From Amoebophrya sp. A120 (Eukaryota; Sar; Dinophyceae; Syndiniales; Amoebophryaceae): a DNA stretch of 64,000 nt. The DNA lies in contig CAJINV010000015.1 in assembly GCA_905178155.1 (NCBI GenBank), forward strand, positions 205,074-269,073, written 5' to 3'. Below the pieces are notes generated by a model that saw only the letters and a program-made list of their open reading frames with translations, searched no databases and was not told the DNA's origin. Numbering within the stretch: the first letter of the stretch is position 1; every line of letters begins with the position of its first letter. The position numbers and the translations under genes were made by a program. Positions 13,501-28,500 of this stretch are shown here, piece after piece.

Positions 13501-16500
13501 GCGACTTTTGTTGGTAAATATGCAAAACAGATTTTCTAGGTATGGAAAGCTAGCATTACAAGTTCCAACCTTCCAGACCCAGACATTTTTACAATCCATA
13601 AGTTGCAACGTCCAGCAGCATCTGATGGAAGTTTTCGTACTTGTCAAACCTGGTTAATTCCTGCCGCAAATCCGATTCCGTGATGAAGTGCAGGTGCACC
13701 GTGATGTGGTTTTTGTTGTGTTTGGAATTGGATTCAGCACTCCTCTCCTTCATCTCCCGACTGGTGTGCGTGACCCAGAAGTACAAGTCCCCCGCGATAT
13801 CGTGACTGCTCCCCGTCTTCACCGACTTGGCCGTCACCACTCGACCCAGAATCTCGACTGTCCGCTTCTGGATGAAGCTTTGTTGCGGCTGTTCGGTTGA
13901 ATCATCGACATTGGAGCCTATGCCATGATTGATGTCCCCCGGCGCATATCAAATGCAAATATGTCTGGGGCTGGAAGAATGCAACTTGTGATGCTGCATT
14001 TGGATTCCAAAAAAATTTGTATTGCATGAGTACCAAAGGAAAGACAATTTTTGCTACGCTGAGAAGGCATTTGTCATGCGGAATACGCATCAAGAAGCCC
14101 TCAAAAAATCTGTATTGCTAGGGGATGCATCACAGACATCATGGCTCATGCAAAACGTGCATGACAAGTGTCAGAATCTTCCAGACCCAGACGTTTTTAC
14201 AGTTGATAGCGCACTATCGACGATCCAATCGCCACTCTGAATGTACCGGCTGAGTGCGCTTTCCGGGTTCAGTTTTTGGTTCACCGGGAACTTCTATGCA
14301 TTGCAAATATGTCTGGGTCTGGAAACCTGTGATGCTGAACTGTTCATGATGAAAACGCTGCCGAATGCAGCCAAGCATGACAAAATTGCAGAACGGTTTC
14401 TCATACGCTGTCTGCATGAGAAACTGCGTTTTTGGACGACAGAAGACGGCACGGCTTGTACTATCGCTGGCCATGCAATACAGATTTTTCAGGAATGTAA
14501 GACCAGCATTACAAGTTCCCACTTTCCAGAAAGACATATTTGCATTTGATAACTCCAGTCGGAAGTCCGGGTCGTACGGGAAAGCAGCCCGACTCGCTGA
14601 TCGGATGTCTTCCGGAACGAGCTTGTAGTGTTCCGCCACGGATCGGCTGTTTTGCCGGTGCGTGGTGAGAAAATCGTTGGCTTCTAGAGTTTATGGATTG
14701 CAAAAATGTCTGGGTCTGGAAGAGTGGAACTTGTATTGCATGTCTTGCATTCCTGAAAAATCTGTAATGCACAGCCAGCGAGAAAGGCGCTACTTTTTCG
14801 TCCTGCAAAAACGCAGTTTGTCATGCGTGCTACGCATCAGACGGCGTCAAGTATGCTTGTCATGCTTGGCTGCACTTGAGAGCGGCAGTCTTATCCAAAC
14901 TTCAGCATCACAAATTTCCAGACCCAGACATATTTGCTTCCCATAGAGTTGGAGATAGTGTGTGTTTCCAGGTGTATTCGAACATTTCTTTCTTCATTTG
15001 CTCCAGACTGGCCTGTGTGCATTCCAAATATGTCTGGGTCTGGAAAACTGCGAACTTGTGATGCGCACTTCACATCACACAAAGATCTGTCATGCATGGA
15101 AGCCAAAAGTTGCACACTTCTCGCCACCGAAAGAAGGGCTTCATCATGCGGATTACGCATTAAGAGACCTTATCGAAACCTGCGATGCTAGGGTGTGCAT
15201 GGTAGACCTTCTGGGTCATGCCAAAGCTGCAACACAAACCTCTGCATCCTTCCAGACCCAGACATATTTGCAATGCATAGCCTGCGCGGACAGGTGCGCT
15301 AAATTCTGCTCACTGTTTGCTGGACTGATGCTATCGTGAGAAAAAAGTGTTTCACTGTAAACTTGTAATGCAGAAAATGTATCTCACAAGTGTTTGTCTT
15401 GCTACACATGCAAGACAGTGGGTTTTTACCTGCGTTTTCCATTAGGAACCTGGCATGGCAAGTGTTCGCTGTCATGTAGAACAAACTTGTGATGCTAAAC
15501 CTGCAAAATCCTTACAGTGAAACACTTTTTTCTCAGGATAGATGCCCCCTGCCTGTTGCTGCTCTGGCACGGCAAGATGTGCTGGTGCGCCAGCACCGGA
15601 GCCCGAACTCGTGCGAGAAGAGACTCGTTGCAAAAACCCGGAGGCACCAGCGGGGGTGGCTTGTTGTGCCGCACCTCCCGCGACTTCTGGATTGTCCCTC
15701 CGTCTCTCCTCAATCATGGTCATGAACTCCTTCATTTTGCGGCCCAACGTGTCCCTGGACTTTTCCGAGGCGGGCTTCCACTGCACGTTCGTGAAGTGCA
15801 ATTCCGCGAACAAATCTGACTCGTCAAAATCGTCCAAATCTGCCTGCAAAACTGCCGCCTGAAATTGCATGTTGTTCTCCAATTTTTCCATGGTGTACTG
15901 CGCCGTGCTATGCATTGCAAATGTGTGTCTGGGTCCTCTGGAAGAGTCCTCTGCAGAAGTTTGATGTCATGCGGGTTCTGGATAGCGCTCGTGCTCCAGA
16001 TGAACGTCCGGAATATATACTGGCATGGCAACACAAAATTTATTGAGACGGCTTCTCAATTGTTCCTAATCCGCATAAAAGATCGCCCCGGGTGTTTTGG
16101 CGACAAGAGTATTTGGGTAAAACTTTTGCTGATGCTGTCCATGCATCAGAGATTTTTAATATCGTGTGATCTTCTGAAATGCGCATCACAAGTTTTTTTT
16201 GTCCTTCCAGACCCAGCAGACATTTTTGCACTTGATACGTGCCATCGTTCTCTGGCTGGGAATCTTCGTCAGCGTGATTTAAGTGGTTGTGGTACATGGC
16301 GATCAAGTCTTGTGCATCCTGTGCAAAAGTATCGTATTCGTACTAATTGCGTTTATGCATTACAAACGTTTTTCTCAAGGCAAATCCGCACTACAAATTT
16401 AATTTGTAATGCTACGTCAATCTGTAATGCAATTTATACTAGTACGATGCTTTTGCAGTGCATATTGCGCATCTGCGATACCGCTGTTCTGGTTCTGACC

Positions 16501-19500
16501 GGATAGAGCTCCGCTACTACCGAGATTCAATCCGTTCGTCGCCGCCAGAAGCTGTGCGTCGTCCAGAGTCGGAATGCCGCCGAGATGTTGACTGGTAGCC
16601 TTATTCGCATAATTCATCCCTCCTTCGGGATTCGATTCCAGATCCAACATCATCGTAGGTGTCATCGCAAACACCGCCCCAAAGTCCCGGTTGAGCTGCT
16701 TGCTTTTATTTCCAGAGGATGTTGAGTCGTGCATCAAATTGTGGTCTCGCATAGCCACAAAGCGCTGCTGCGCGTTGTTTCCATTAGTAGCACCGCTAGT
16801 ACCTCCGAAGAGTCCACCTGTACTGGAAAAGTCATCCGCTCCACTACCATTGAGAATCCTATCCATCTTGTGCTGGTCTCGCTTCCGCTGCAGTCTTTTC
16901 TGCATCGCCTTACTCGTTGTCGGCCGGGTCAGTTCCTCATCTGTCTGTTCAGATTTCCAACGGAGAATCGCTAATAATTCAGCCGAGCACCCGTGCAGCC
17001 CGATGTGGATCTTCTGCTTTTTCATGATGTTGGTTTGCACCATTTCTACGGAAGGACCGGCATTCTGCAGTGCTCCGTCGCTATCAACACCGCCACTTCC
17101 CGACCTTGCCTGCAATGCGACGCTCTTTTCCACGGATTTCGAGGCAAAATTTGCGGAAGTCGTAACCTTCTCGACAATGGATTTCCGGAACTGCTGGGCG
17201 CGGATCAGCTCCTGCTTGTGGTTTCGGAGAAATTTTTGCAATTGCAGTTCTTTGTTTTCTTCAAACTCCTCGAGCAATTTCGCCAGCCCCTCATCGGCTT
17301 TGTGCAGGTCGAACAGGGTTTGAATACGCTTCCTCTCCCGTTCGGCTGCTTCTTTCGCCTCTGCGTGTCGCTTTTTGTCCGCTTCGGCCTGCTTTGCTCT
17401 TTTTCTCCGCTTCGGCCCCGCTTTTTGTCCGCTGACCGGCCGCGGACTTGAAAATGAGGTATAATCCACGACAGTATAATCCGCAACCGGGGGGCTGGCG
17501 CCGCGTAATCCTCCTGAAGCTACCTGTAAATCAGGCGGTGTTCTTTGGCTTGTTTCCGCTGCAGGGCGTGAGAGCATGGCATCATTATGAGCCGCAGTTG
17601 CAGGAGACGCCGTCGCCGTAGTTCCAGCACCCGCGTCATGTGTTCCTTCACCAGTCGCAGGTCCAACTTCCACAACAGAAACGAGTTCCCCTCCGTGTTT
17701 GGCCGCGAACTTTCGGTACCGAGCGACCAAGAGTTCCTTTTTCGCCTTCCAGGACAATTCGAAGGCCTTCAACTGCTTGGTGTGCAATTGGTGCAAGCGT
17801 TGCCGAATCCGCGCGCTGGGGTCGTTCTCGTCTAACTCCGCCAATTCGTCTAACTGCTCCTGATCCTCCGCGATTCTCCCACTTCCAGGAAGAAAGTATT
17901 ACAATGAAAAATGCCCCCACCCCCGAACTTGGGAGCATTTGTATTGCAAACCTTTCCAAATGAAACATTCGCCCTCTTGCATCTATCAGCGTCACATGTT
18001 TGCAATCGTGAATAGCAAAAATTTGTATTGCAAAAGACCCCAGCAAGAGCGGCACTTGTCATGCAAGCGATAGGATACACGACTACATTCTGCATCAGAA
18101 AGATTCATACTCCTTTCATGCATGGCAAAAAGTTTTCATTTGGAAACTTCGCATCACAAATTTTTGCAATTTAGGGGTGGGGGGGCACTTTTCACTGTAA
18201 TAGAAAGTTGTTCTTGTTCTCGTCCTCCTCCATCCCCGCGGCCGTCATATCAACTGTAAAAATGTCTGGGTCTGGAAGAATCCAACTTGTCATGTTGATT
18301 TTGGATTCTAAAAAAATCTGTATTGCATGAGCAGCCAAGAGAGTCCAAGTTTTGCTACACGGAAAGAGCATTTGTCATGCGGTATAGGCATCAGGAAGCC
18401 GTCACAAAATCTGTCATACCAGGGCATGCATCACTGACATCAGGAGTCATGCAAAATGTGCATGACAAACCTGGCAATCTTCCAGACCCAGACATTTTTA
18501 CATTTGATACGTCAAAACCTGGCGCAACTGCTTCTCCAGATCGTCAGTCGAGGTGCTGTATCAAATGCCAAGATGTCTGGGTCTGGAAACATACAAACTT
18601 GTCATGCATATTTTCCATGCCCCATGACGTCTGCGATGCGGGACCTAGCATGACAGGTTCTGCGAAGTCTCTATCATGTCTTTCTTGCATGACAAACTGC
18701 CGCTAAACTTGTTAAAGAAGTGGGCACCTTTTGGTAATCTTGCAACACAGATTTTTGTACTATTCAGACTCAGCATGACAAGTTGCATCCTTCCAGACCC
18801 AGACATATTTGCAATGCATATGCTGCTCGACAATAAGCCGGATGATGTGGAACTCGAAGCACTGCTCGTCCCAGAATTTGTGGATGTCACCGCCGCTAAC
18901 GGTGTTCCCAATGCCGCGACCAGCCGGATGGCGACCGGCACCGGGATCTTGTTGAACTTGATATGATAAAAGTTCGTGTTGCCGTGGGATAAATTTTTGG
19001 TCGTACTCGGGTCCTATCCAAGAAAAAAACTGTGCTAGTGTAACTATATTTGGCTGACAGCATCACAAATTTGCTCTACATGACAGAGAAAACCTGTCAT
19101 GCGTGGATTGCAAGGGAAAACACACGTGAAGAGAGGAGTCAATGGCTGTCTGGCATGACAGGCGTAACTCTGTTGGATGTTCTGCATTTACAGAGTTACA
19201 CTATACACAGTTTTTTTCTTGCATAGATCCCCGGCGGTGACTAGTTGTAGATACGGGTTGAAGATGTGCTTCAAAACCTGCTGCGTATTGAACTTCTTGT
19301 CGCCCGCTTTCAACTTCGTTTGCACCGTCTTCGTCTGTTTATCCACAATTTCTGCCATGTGGGCATTAGTATCCTGTGCAAAAGTATCCGTATCGTATTC
19401 GTATAGTTAAATGCATTACAAATTTCCTCAGCATGACAAATAAAATTTGTAATGCGGATTTGCTTTAAGAAAAAAATTTGTAATGCATGTTCGCAATACG

Positions 19501-22500
19501 AGTACGATACTTTTGCACGGGATAATTCGACAAGTCGAGCCTCTCCTCCTTGACAACGGAAGTTAGTTGGAATAACTGCTGCTTCACGAACCGCTTTCGC
19601 GCTCTATCATACGCGATCATGCGCCGCTTCTTGGTCTGCAGACTTTGCCCGTACGAATTCCGGAGGAGTTCTAGCTGTTGTGCCCGGTCCCCCTGCTGGG
19701 GTTGATGTTGGTCGGAGGAAATAACCTGCTTGTTCACACTGATGCGCCTCGTCAAATCAACCGGGATCTTTTTCTCCTTCTCTTCCGAACTCAAAGCGTC
19801 GAAATTGACGTGGAAAGGGTCCCCTTGTCCGTTTTTCTGCCCCGAGCGGGGGGACCCGTCCGGCACGGCGCCAGCGCCGGCCGCTCCACCGGTTGATGTT
19901 CCGGCAAGAGAAGTTCGGGCGAGACGTATCAAAAGGAAAAATTCCCCCACCCCATATCAAAAGCGAAATTTGTGTTGCTGTATTTGAGTACACAAATCGA
20001 TTTGTATTGCTAGAAGGCCAAGAGACGCAGATGCTCCCTCCTTTGGAGGCAATTTGTCATGCCATTTCCCATTTCCAGTTGCCTCCTGTCATGCTGAAGA
20101 CGCAAGGCGTTCCTGCGCCAGCCAGCACTACAGTCCGCATGTCTTCCCTCCTGGCATCACAGAGCTGATTTGTGACCACAAATCTGCATCACAGATTTCC
20201 GTTTTGATATGGGGAGCGGGCGCTTTTCATTGTAATAAGACGAGCGGTGGTGTCAAGTTGAATGGGCATGCCCTCGTTCTTGACCAGCTTGGTCCTCGTA
20301 GCCTCAATTTCCTTCTGCGTTTCCGCGGCCCAGATTTGCTGCTGCAGAGCGAGGAACCCATTGGGCGTATTAGCATCCAAGCCTCGATCCGCTTCCACAG
20401 TCTGCCCGTTGTCTTGGAATTCCGACGGACTTAACAGTAGCAATGCGAAGAAGTCCTGCACGGTTTTGGAGAAGTGCACCTGCTCCACGCTTTTTTCTTT
20501 TTCCCGCTTCTCGTTTTCCTTCGCCGGCTTTTCGAGCGTCGCCGAGATGACTTCAAAAAGCTCCTTGTAGCTCGCTGGCACTTCGGCGACCAGGGCTTCC
20601 AGGCCCTGAATGGTTATCCTGAGTAAAAACGTCCCCATGCCAGAGTCAAGATGGAAAATCTGCTAGACAAATCAGCCAACTTTGGTTTTTTCGTATGACA
20701 AGTTCGTCCTCGTAGTGTAGTCCTGTTTGGCTAGTTCACCAGCATCACAGACCTAGCACATTATGCTATTATAGCATCACAAATCCCAAAACACGAATAG
20801 AAAAACAGTTTCATGTGGCTTCGCATGAGACACTTTCTTTGGCATGCAGATTTGCATGACAACTCTGGGGTGGGGATGTTTTTCCTCAGCATAATGGTTC
20901 TGGATTTCTTGGTCCGCAGAGAAGTGGTCAACTTCGAATCTGCACGATCCGTGATCGTCTGCCGGGACTTGCGCAGGGCGGGCTTCTTCTGCGAGCCCCG
21001 GAGCGGGAGCCATCGCGTTTCGACTTCTTCCACAATCTGCTGCGATCGCTCTTCCTTGTCGAAAATCTCTTGCTCTTCCTTGGTCCGGTGCTCCGGCTTC
21101 TTTCGGATGATCTCGTCCAATGTTCGGAACTTCGTTAGCCGGTCCGATTTGTCCAAAACCGATTCCCGATTCTCGTTCTCGAAGATCTCCATGTTGCTGT
21201 GGATAGTCGGGAACAGCAGTGACGCAAGCTGTTCGTACGCGTCTTTCAAATACGAGTGCATCTTTTCTAACGACCAATGCTTGCGGATGAATTCCGCCGT
21301 CGTTTCCAGCGGAAAGGTGATGTAGGTCTGCCCCACGCTGTTCAGCGCTTTCTGCAATCTCCGGAGTTCGCTGATCTCGGTCTCTCCCGGATCGACATCC
21401 CTTTTCTCTGCGGAAGACTGGGAAAGTTTGTCGGCCTGTCGCCGACTGGACCCGATAAACGCTCTCCCGCCCGCGGAGGAGCTGCTGTGTCGTCTTCTAG
21501 ACGAAAGATTGCTCTTCTTTTTCTTTTCTGACACTGTTTTGGGGTCGAAATTTTGCACCAAAAGATACGCTTTCTCGTACTTTTCTCGGTGCTCGATCAC
21601 TTTATTCAGCAGCGCCCAAACTTCGTCGCGCGTCGCCATCTGGGCTCCGCCGTCCTTTCGGTCTTGTTCTTTCTTGAGCGCCTTTTCGATAGCATCGGTT
21701 AGGTCCTTGCGCAGCTGGATCTCGTTGTTCTTCTGGTCTTCTGCTGCCGCGACTAAAATCAACCGCTTCAGTTCGGAAAAAATGAAGTTCTGCAGGTCGG
21801 TATCGCGGACTAGGGAAAATTCCACGGACACGCTCTGCGGCTGCCACAAGTTTTCGATCACGACCGCATTCTTCCTTTCCTCCGCCATGTGCTCCTCCTC
21901 GAGATCTAGAAGTGCACCGGCCGCTTTTTTCAATTCGTTCTCATCTTCTTTGTTCTCCGTTTGTTCCTCGTCGTCAGAGAGGCGAAATTTCGGCAGCTGA
22001 ATCATGCCACTGCGGATGAAGGTGCGGTTATCCTGTGTAAAAACGTCCCCACACCAGAGTCAAGATGGGAAATCTGCTAGACAAATCAGCCAGCTTTGGT
22101 TGTTTGGCATGACAAATTTGTCCGCGTAGTGTAATCCTGTTTAGCTAGTTCAGAAGCATCACAGATCTCGCATAGTATGCTGATTCTAGCATTACAAATT
22201 CCAAAAAACGACTAGAAAATGGCTCTCGTGGGCGTCCGCATGAGAAACTTTTTTGACATGCAGATCCGCATGACAACTCTGGGGTGGGGACATTTTTACT
22301 CAGGATAGCGGTAGAAAAGGTCCAGTTTCTCATTTTCACCGAGCTCGTGATATTTTTTCTTCTTCGAGCCACCAACCGCAGCGGAAGCAACGGCACCGAA
22401 CCGTCGGACGGTACCAAGCCAACCCGTCGGACTCGTTTCTTCTTCCCCCCGCATGGTGAGCGCGTGCCGCATGTCTTCCTCGGTCTCGGTCGCGAGGCGC

Positions 22501-25500
22501 TTCGCTACGTCTGGACTGGTCGCCATACTCTGCAGTTCCTGGAACAGCGACGGCATCTGGTTCTCCATCTGCCGTATCCCACAGAAAAAAGCAGGCAGGG
22601 CAGATTTGTAATGCAAAAGTAAATACACAGAAAAATCTGTCATGGGCGGCCCCATAGCATGCTGTTTAGGATATGCAATCAATGCAGATTTTTTGGTGTA
22701 TATATTTTTGCATTACAAATGTGACCTGCCGGCTTTTTTCTGTGTGATATGCCGCTGCACGTACTTAATCCGTTCCACCGCCATGCGCGGCAACACTTCC
22801 TTCGCATCCACCGAGGCACGGATGCCGTAGTGCGACCGGAATTCTACCATGGTTTGCAGCCGCACTGGAAGAAGAATTCGAACCGGGTTTGTGGCCATAC
22901 CGAGGAGGGAAAGCGCCTGCTTCGTGCTGTCAAAATTTGTTCCTGTGTAGCTGCTTCTACCAGAAGTAGTACCTGCTCCCCCGTCGTCCGCAGAAGTACT
23001 GGCACCACCAGCAGGCGCGTTTTGCGTGAATTGGAGGTCAAAGTTGAAATTCTGCACGTGCGAGTTGATATTGATGTTCTGCCCGCTGAACAAGATTTTG
23101 AAGCGTCGTCGCCCGTCAACCCAATTCTTTTTCACCTCCTCATCTGAAAACTTCTCCTTGTTCTTCAACCAAGTAAGCGCCTCTTCAATGTTCGCAAAGG
23201 TTTTCGAGTCGGCATTTTCCTTCATCATGTTCAGGTCTTCCAACTGTTCCTGGGCTCTTTTCTCCGCGCGCCGTATCGACGGGCGCCACACCTTCCTCCG
23301 TACCGTCTTCAGATTGTTCTTCAGCCTCTGTCGCTTGCCCACGCGTGCAGCTGGAGAAGCTTCTGCTGCTGTAGTACCAGGACCAGGTTCTTGTTGCCCC
23401 ATCGGATCGGCTATCCTGTGCAAAAGTATCGCAGTCGTAGCTGCAATTGCAGTCTTGCATTGCAATTCTTTCTCTTCTTAAGGTGAGTCCGCAATTATAC
23501 AAATTCCATTTCTCCATCTCATGCTGAGAAGATTTGTAAATGCAATTTTTACTTGTAGTACTACGATACTTCTGCAATTCATATCGTCCTCGCCTTGATT
23601 CAACTGAACTTCGTTGTCGTCTTCGTCGTACCAGGAAATTTATCGCTAGAAAAAACTGTTTCAATTTGTGATGCAGAAGATGCAACATTAGCACAGAAGC
23701 AGAACAAGTGCTTGTCTTGCTACACATGCAACTACACGTTGGGTTCGTACTCGTAGCCTTGCTCTTCATCTTTGGGGCGCATGCGCATGCACGGCGAATT
23801 TTGTCTGCTATCGAGAACATCAAACAACTTGTGTTGCAAAGCTCGCAAAATCCTATAACAGTAAAACATTTTTTTCCACCACGATAAAATGGTGACATCC
23901 TTCAATTCCAGATCCAGATCGTCGTTCCGCACGGTGCTGAACCTCGTCCCGAGCATACCTTGGTTCTTCCATCTTCTCTATCAAATGCAAAAACGTCTGG
24001 GTCTGGAAGATTCTGAGACTTGTCATGCACGTTTTGCATGAGCCCTGATCGATCTGTGATGCATGCCCTAGCATCGCAGATTTTTTGAGGGTTTTTTGAT
24101 GCCTATTCCGCATGACAAATACCCCTACTACCACGTGGCGAAAATTACACTCCCTTTGCTGCTCGTGCAATACAGATTTTTTTGGAATCCAAATGTAGCA
24201 TCACAAGTTGCATGCTTCCAGACCCAGACATTTTTGCACATGATATTCTCCGCATTTCGGAGAAGTATTTCGCTTTCCACTCGTCCTCGTGCTGTTTGCG
24301 CTCGACTAGCTTCTATGCATTGCAAATATGTCTGGGTCTGGAAACTTGTGATGCTAAGAGTGAATGAGAGTTCCACTGCAATACGAAGCCAAGCATGGCA
24401 AATTTTTGGGCTCCTGGGTGTTGCGTGTTCCGCATGGCAAACTGCGTTTTTGCATGACAGGTAAGAGGACCACTGTGTGCCCATGCATCACAGATTCTTG
24501 AGTCATGTCAGACAAGCATGACAAATGTAGCAATCTTCCAGACCCAGACATTTTTACAGTTGATAGCTTCTGCACGGCTTCCTTAAAGTCCAAATCTTCC
24601 GCGCTCTTCGGCGCGCTGGTGCTAGTGAAAGTTGTTTCATTTTCCTCGTCGGTAGAAGTAGACGCTGCTTCTTGCAACGCCGATAAGTTACTACTGCCCT
24701 CCACGTCACCTCTGATTAAAGAGGTTAAATCGTAAAACCCCTGCAATTTTTTCGCGTTCTTCGCATTCGTTTGCTCCGAGAACAGAGACGCCGGCGTGGT
24801 GCCGACAAGCTGCGCGTTTCCGTTGTAATTTGCCTTCTCGGCGAGGTTTGCATTCACCAGTGGGAGCTCCAGTTGCACCCGCGGCATCACGCCGATGGGG
24901 TAGCCGGACGTCCCACTCAGGGTGTTCGTGTAGCTGCGGCTCGCAATATACATTGCAAAAGTACTATCGTACCACCTCCGTAACAACTGCAGTCAGTCAT
25001 GCATTACAAGTTTCTTTCTCGCAGCAAATCCGCATTAGAAGTTCAATTTGTCATGCTTAGCCACCTTCGTAATGCAATGTCTACTAGTACAAGTACGATG
25101 CTTTTGCAATGCATACGCAACATCGCGGTACCACTGGGACAAGGCCTCCACCGCCTGGTCGTTGCTTCGCCCAAAGTCCTCATACAGGGTAAAACCACGC
25201 GTTCGGACGTCGTAGAGCTCCTGCTGGCGCCAGAAGCTGCGCTCTTTCATGATGCGCTGCATGCCCTTGGACACTGCGGACGAAGATGACACTGCGGACC
25301 AACGTCCGGGGGACTTCTCATCCTCATTCTGATCCACCAATTTCGTGTACTTTGTGTCGTATCGGTGTGCCAGCCGGATCTGGGACTGGTTCGGATGCAG
25401 CGTGTGCTCGTTTTGCAACCGCAAACGGTTTTCTGTTTCGCCGTAGACGGAGTTGTCGATCTCGATCACGTTTTCTTGTGCAGGGATATTTTGGCCATTT

Positions 25501-28500
25501 TGGTTTTGCTGGGGAATTTCCTGTTTCGCGGTCTGCTCACGTTTGACGATAAATTCCTTGGCGAAAGTCTGGAACAACTTTTCCCTTCGCTTCAGCTATG
25601 CAAGAAAAAAACTGTGTAAGCGTAAATCTGTGATGCGGAAAATGCAAAATAGTTACACTTGTCATGCCAGACAGCCATGAAGTCCTATTGCGCAGGTGTT
25701 TTCCCGTACTAATTCTGCATGACAGGATTTCTGTGTCATGCAGAACAAATTTGTCATGCTGTCACCCGAAGACACCTACACTGACACAGTTTTTTCGTTC
25801 CATATCAGCCCGATCTCTTTCAAGCCGTCAAAGTGGTCCCAATGGGCGATCTCCTTCTGGTACGTCGGCGTCTTCGGGACTTTCTGCACTTCCACCACGT
25901 CGATGACCTTCGCAAACATTGTGTGTTTCTTGCGGAGCTTCTGTTTATTCGCAGGTGCTGTTCCTGACGCAGCATTCGCTCCTGCAGTTGCACCAGGAAC
26001 AGCTGTTGCAGCACCAGCTGCACCATTTCCTGCTCTATTGCTTCCACTTCCGCCGCCCACGATTTGCAACCCTCCCACGACCGATTTTTTGGCCACAGTC
26101 TCATCCTCATCGTTAGTCTTTACGTGCTTCGGGATCAGCGTGTCGCTGTTTTGCGTGTGCAGTACCATGGTCTTCTTTGCAATGACGTCTGGTAGCCGCT
26201 GCACCAGCTCGATTTCCTCGATGTTGCTGTTCACGTTTTCCAGCCAAGCTCGGGCCACCTGCTGCCGCCGTTTCAACGACTCCGCCCCCGGAGTGGTTTT
26301 TGTACGCAAATTTTCCTTCTGGTCTCCCTTGGTCGCAGCGGAGCTGATGGCAATTAGAAATTCCCGCAAATCCACTTCCTTTTGGATTGAGTAGCTCGCC
26401 CGCTCTAACGTCGTTTTCAATTCCAATTTTGCTTCGAACGTTCGCAGGGGTTCCGCCTCACTTTGCACCAGCCACCAGGCCTGGCCGAAGTACGCAGGCC
26501 CCGCGAAGGTCGCATCTAAGTGAATAGCCGATTCGAAATGTCGCATCGGGATTTCGTAGACCTTGTACCCGATAGCACCCTCATCCCACGATCCGCGCGC
26601 GCGCGCGAACGCCAAGGCGTCGTCATTCCGGATTGCTTCCAACGCGAGTGTACCGATGCGAATGTGGTAAAAGGGGTTCTTCATCGCGCGCAACCCGACG
26701 TATTTCGTGTAATCAGCGCGCAGCTCCTCGACTTTGGTTATCATGCCAGAGCTGTGGTCACTGCGCGGTGATGACGAAGCGGGATTCGAAGTAGAATCTC
26801 CCTCGCCGGCGATATTTTCCTCCTCAATGACCTGCTTCTGACGCTGGAACGCTTCCCACGCGTCCGGGAATTTTGCATCCAGCGTGAGCAATTCCTGTTT
26901 CATATCAAAATGAAAAAACCCCCCTCCCCATATCGAAACGGAAATTTGTGATGCTGATTTGTGGCCACAAATCGTCTCTGTCTTGCATATAGGGTCATAG
27001 GAGCCATTTTACGCATTCCAGAGCAAGTCTGTCATGCGCTTTCGACTGCTGCGAACCTGTTTGCCATGCGCAATTGCTAGCCTTCTGCATACCCAAACAG
27101 GCTCAGAAAATGCAGCCAAGCACTTTCTGCAAGACAGATCTGATTTGTGTACGCAAATCCAGCATCAGAAACTTCGTTTCGATATGGGGAGGGGGGATTT
27201 TTCCTCTCAATATTTCAAGGGGTAAGGGTCCATACCGGTATTACTCGCGTCCATGTGGACGAACACACGCACCTATCAAATGCAAATATGTCTGGGTCTG
27301 GGAGAATGTAATGTCTGTCATGCACGACTAGCTTGGCTCTTAAGTCTGTCATGCACGCCACCCAAAAGTCACACTTCTCTGTCATGCAGAAACGCAGTTT
27401 GTCATGCAGATAGGCAATACTATAGCAACTCCAAAACTTGTCTTGCTTGCCTGTCAAGGAAGGCGTCCAAATGATTCGCCGAACAGCATCACAAGTTTCC
27501 AGACCCAGACATATTTGCAAGTGATAGCACCACGCCCAGCACGGCCTTCGCCCGCATGTCTTCAAACTCGTCCTCCTTCTTGTCCGGCCGCTTTTCCGTG
27601 CCCTCGAAGTCCCAGCGAAGCTCGGAGAGCCAGTTTTCGTAGCGGCGCAGCGCTTCGTCTTGAATCTTCGCCGGGTCGCGGACCGGTGGGATCGGAGTGC
27701 TGTGTAGTTGCTGCCCGGCAGCCTGCGGAGCTCCAGTAGAATCTACGTCCATACCTATCAAATGTAAAAACGTACCCACACCAGAGTTGTAATGCAGATT
27801 TGCAACGACAAAGACATTTGTGATGCGCATCCGCATGAGAGCCATTTCCAATCGTGTTTTGGAATTTGTGATGCTGTGAACGGGATCAGCAGGTCGATTT
27901 GTCATGCGGCTTTGCTTGCTAACTTGCACTACCTTGCGGACTGAAACTTGTCATGCGTGACTCCCAAAACTCCTAGGTTTGTGTTGCAAAATCCCCATCT
28001 TGACTCTGGTGTGGGTACGTTTTTACTCAGGATAATACCGTCTGGGGAGTTGGTGGTCTTGAAAGTTGACGAGGAAAGCATGCCTACCTCAACACCCTCT
28101 GCGGCCTGTTTGATGGCCGCGAGCTGTTTGTTGTTTGCGTCTTCAATTTTCCCGCGGCTTTTGTCCAAAAACAAGGCCCACTGCTCGGCCAGCGCCTGCA
28201 GCGTGTTGTATTCGCGGATTTTGTCAATTGGGTTTTGCTGCGTGTACTTCCGGGCCTCGCTGCCGCCAAAAAGAGCGCCAACGGCTCCCATGGCCATGGC
28301 GCCGTACCTATCCTCAGTAAAAACATCCCCACCCCAGAGTTGTCATGCAAATGCGCATTAACAGGAACAGCTGTAATGCGCAGCTCCATGAGAGGCATTT
28401 TCAGTCGCGTTTTGGAATTTGTAATGCTGCAAACAGGATGAGAGAATGGCTTTCTCATGCGGCTTCCCTTGCCAACGACCACTACACTGCAGAGGGAAAC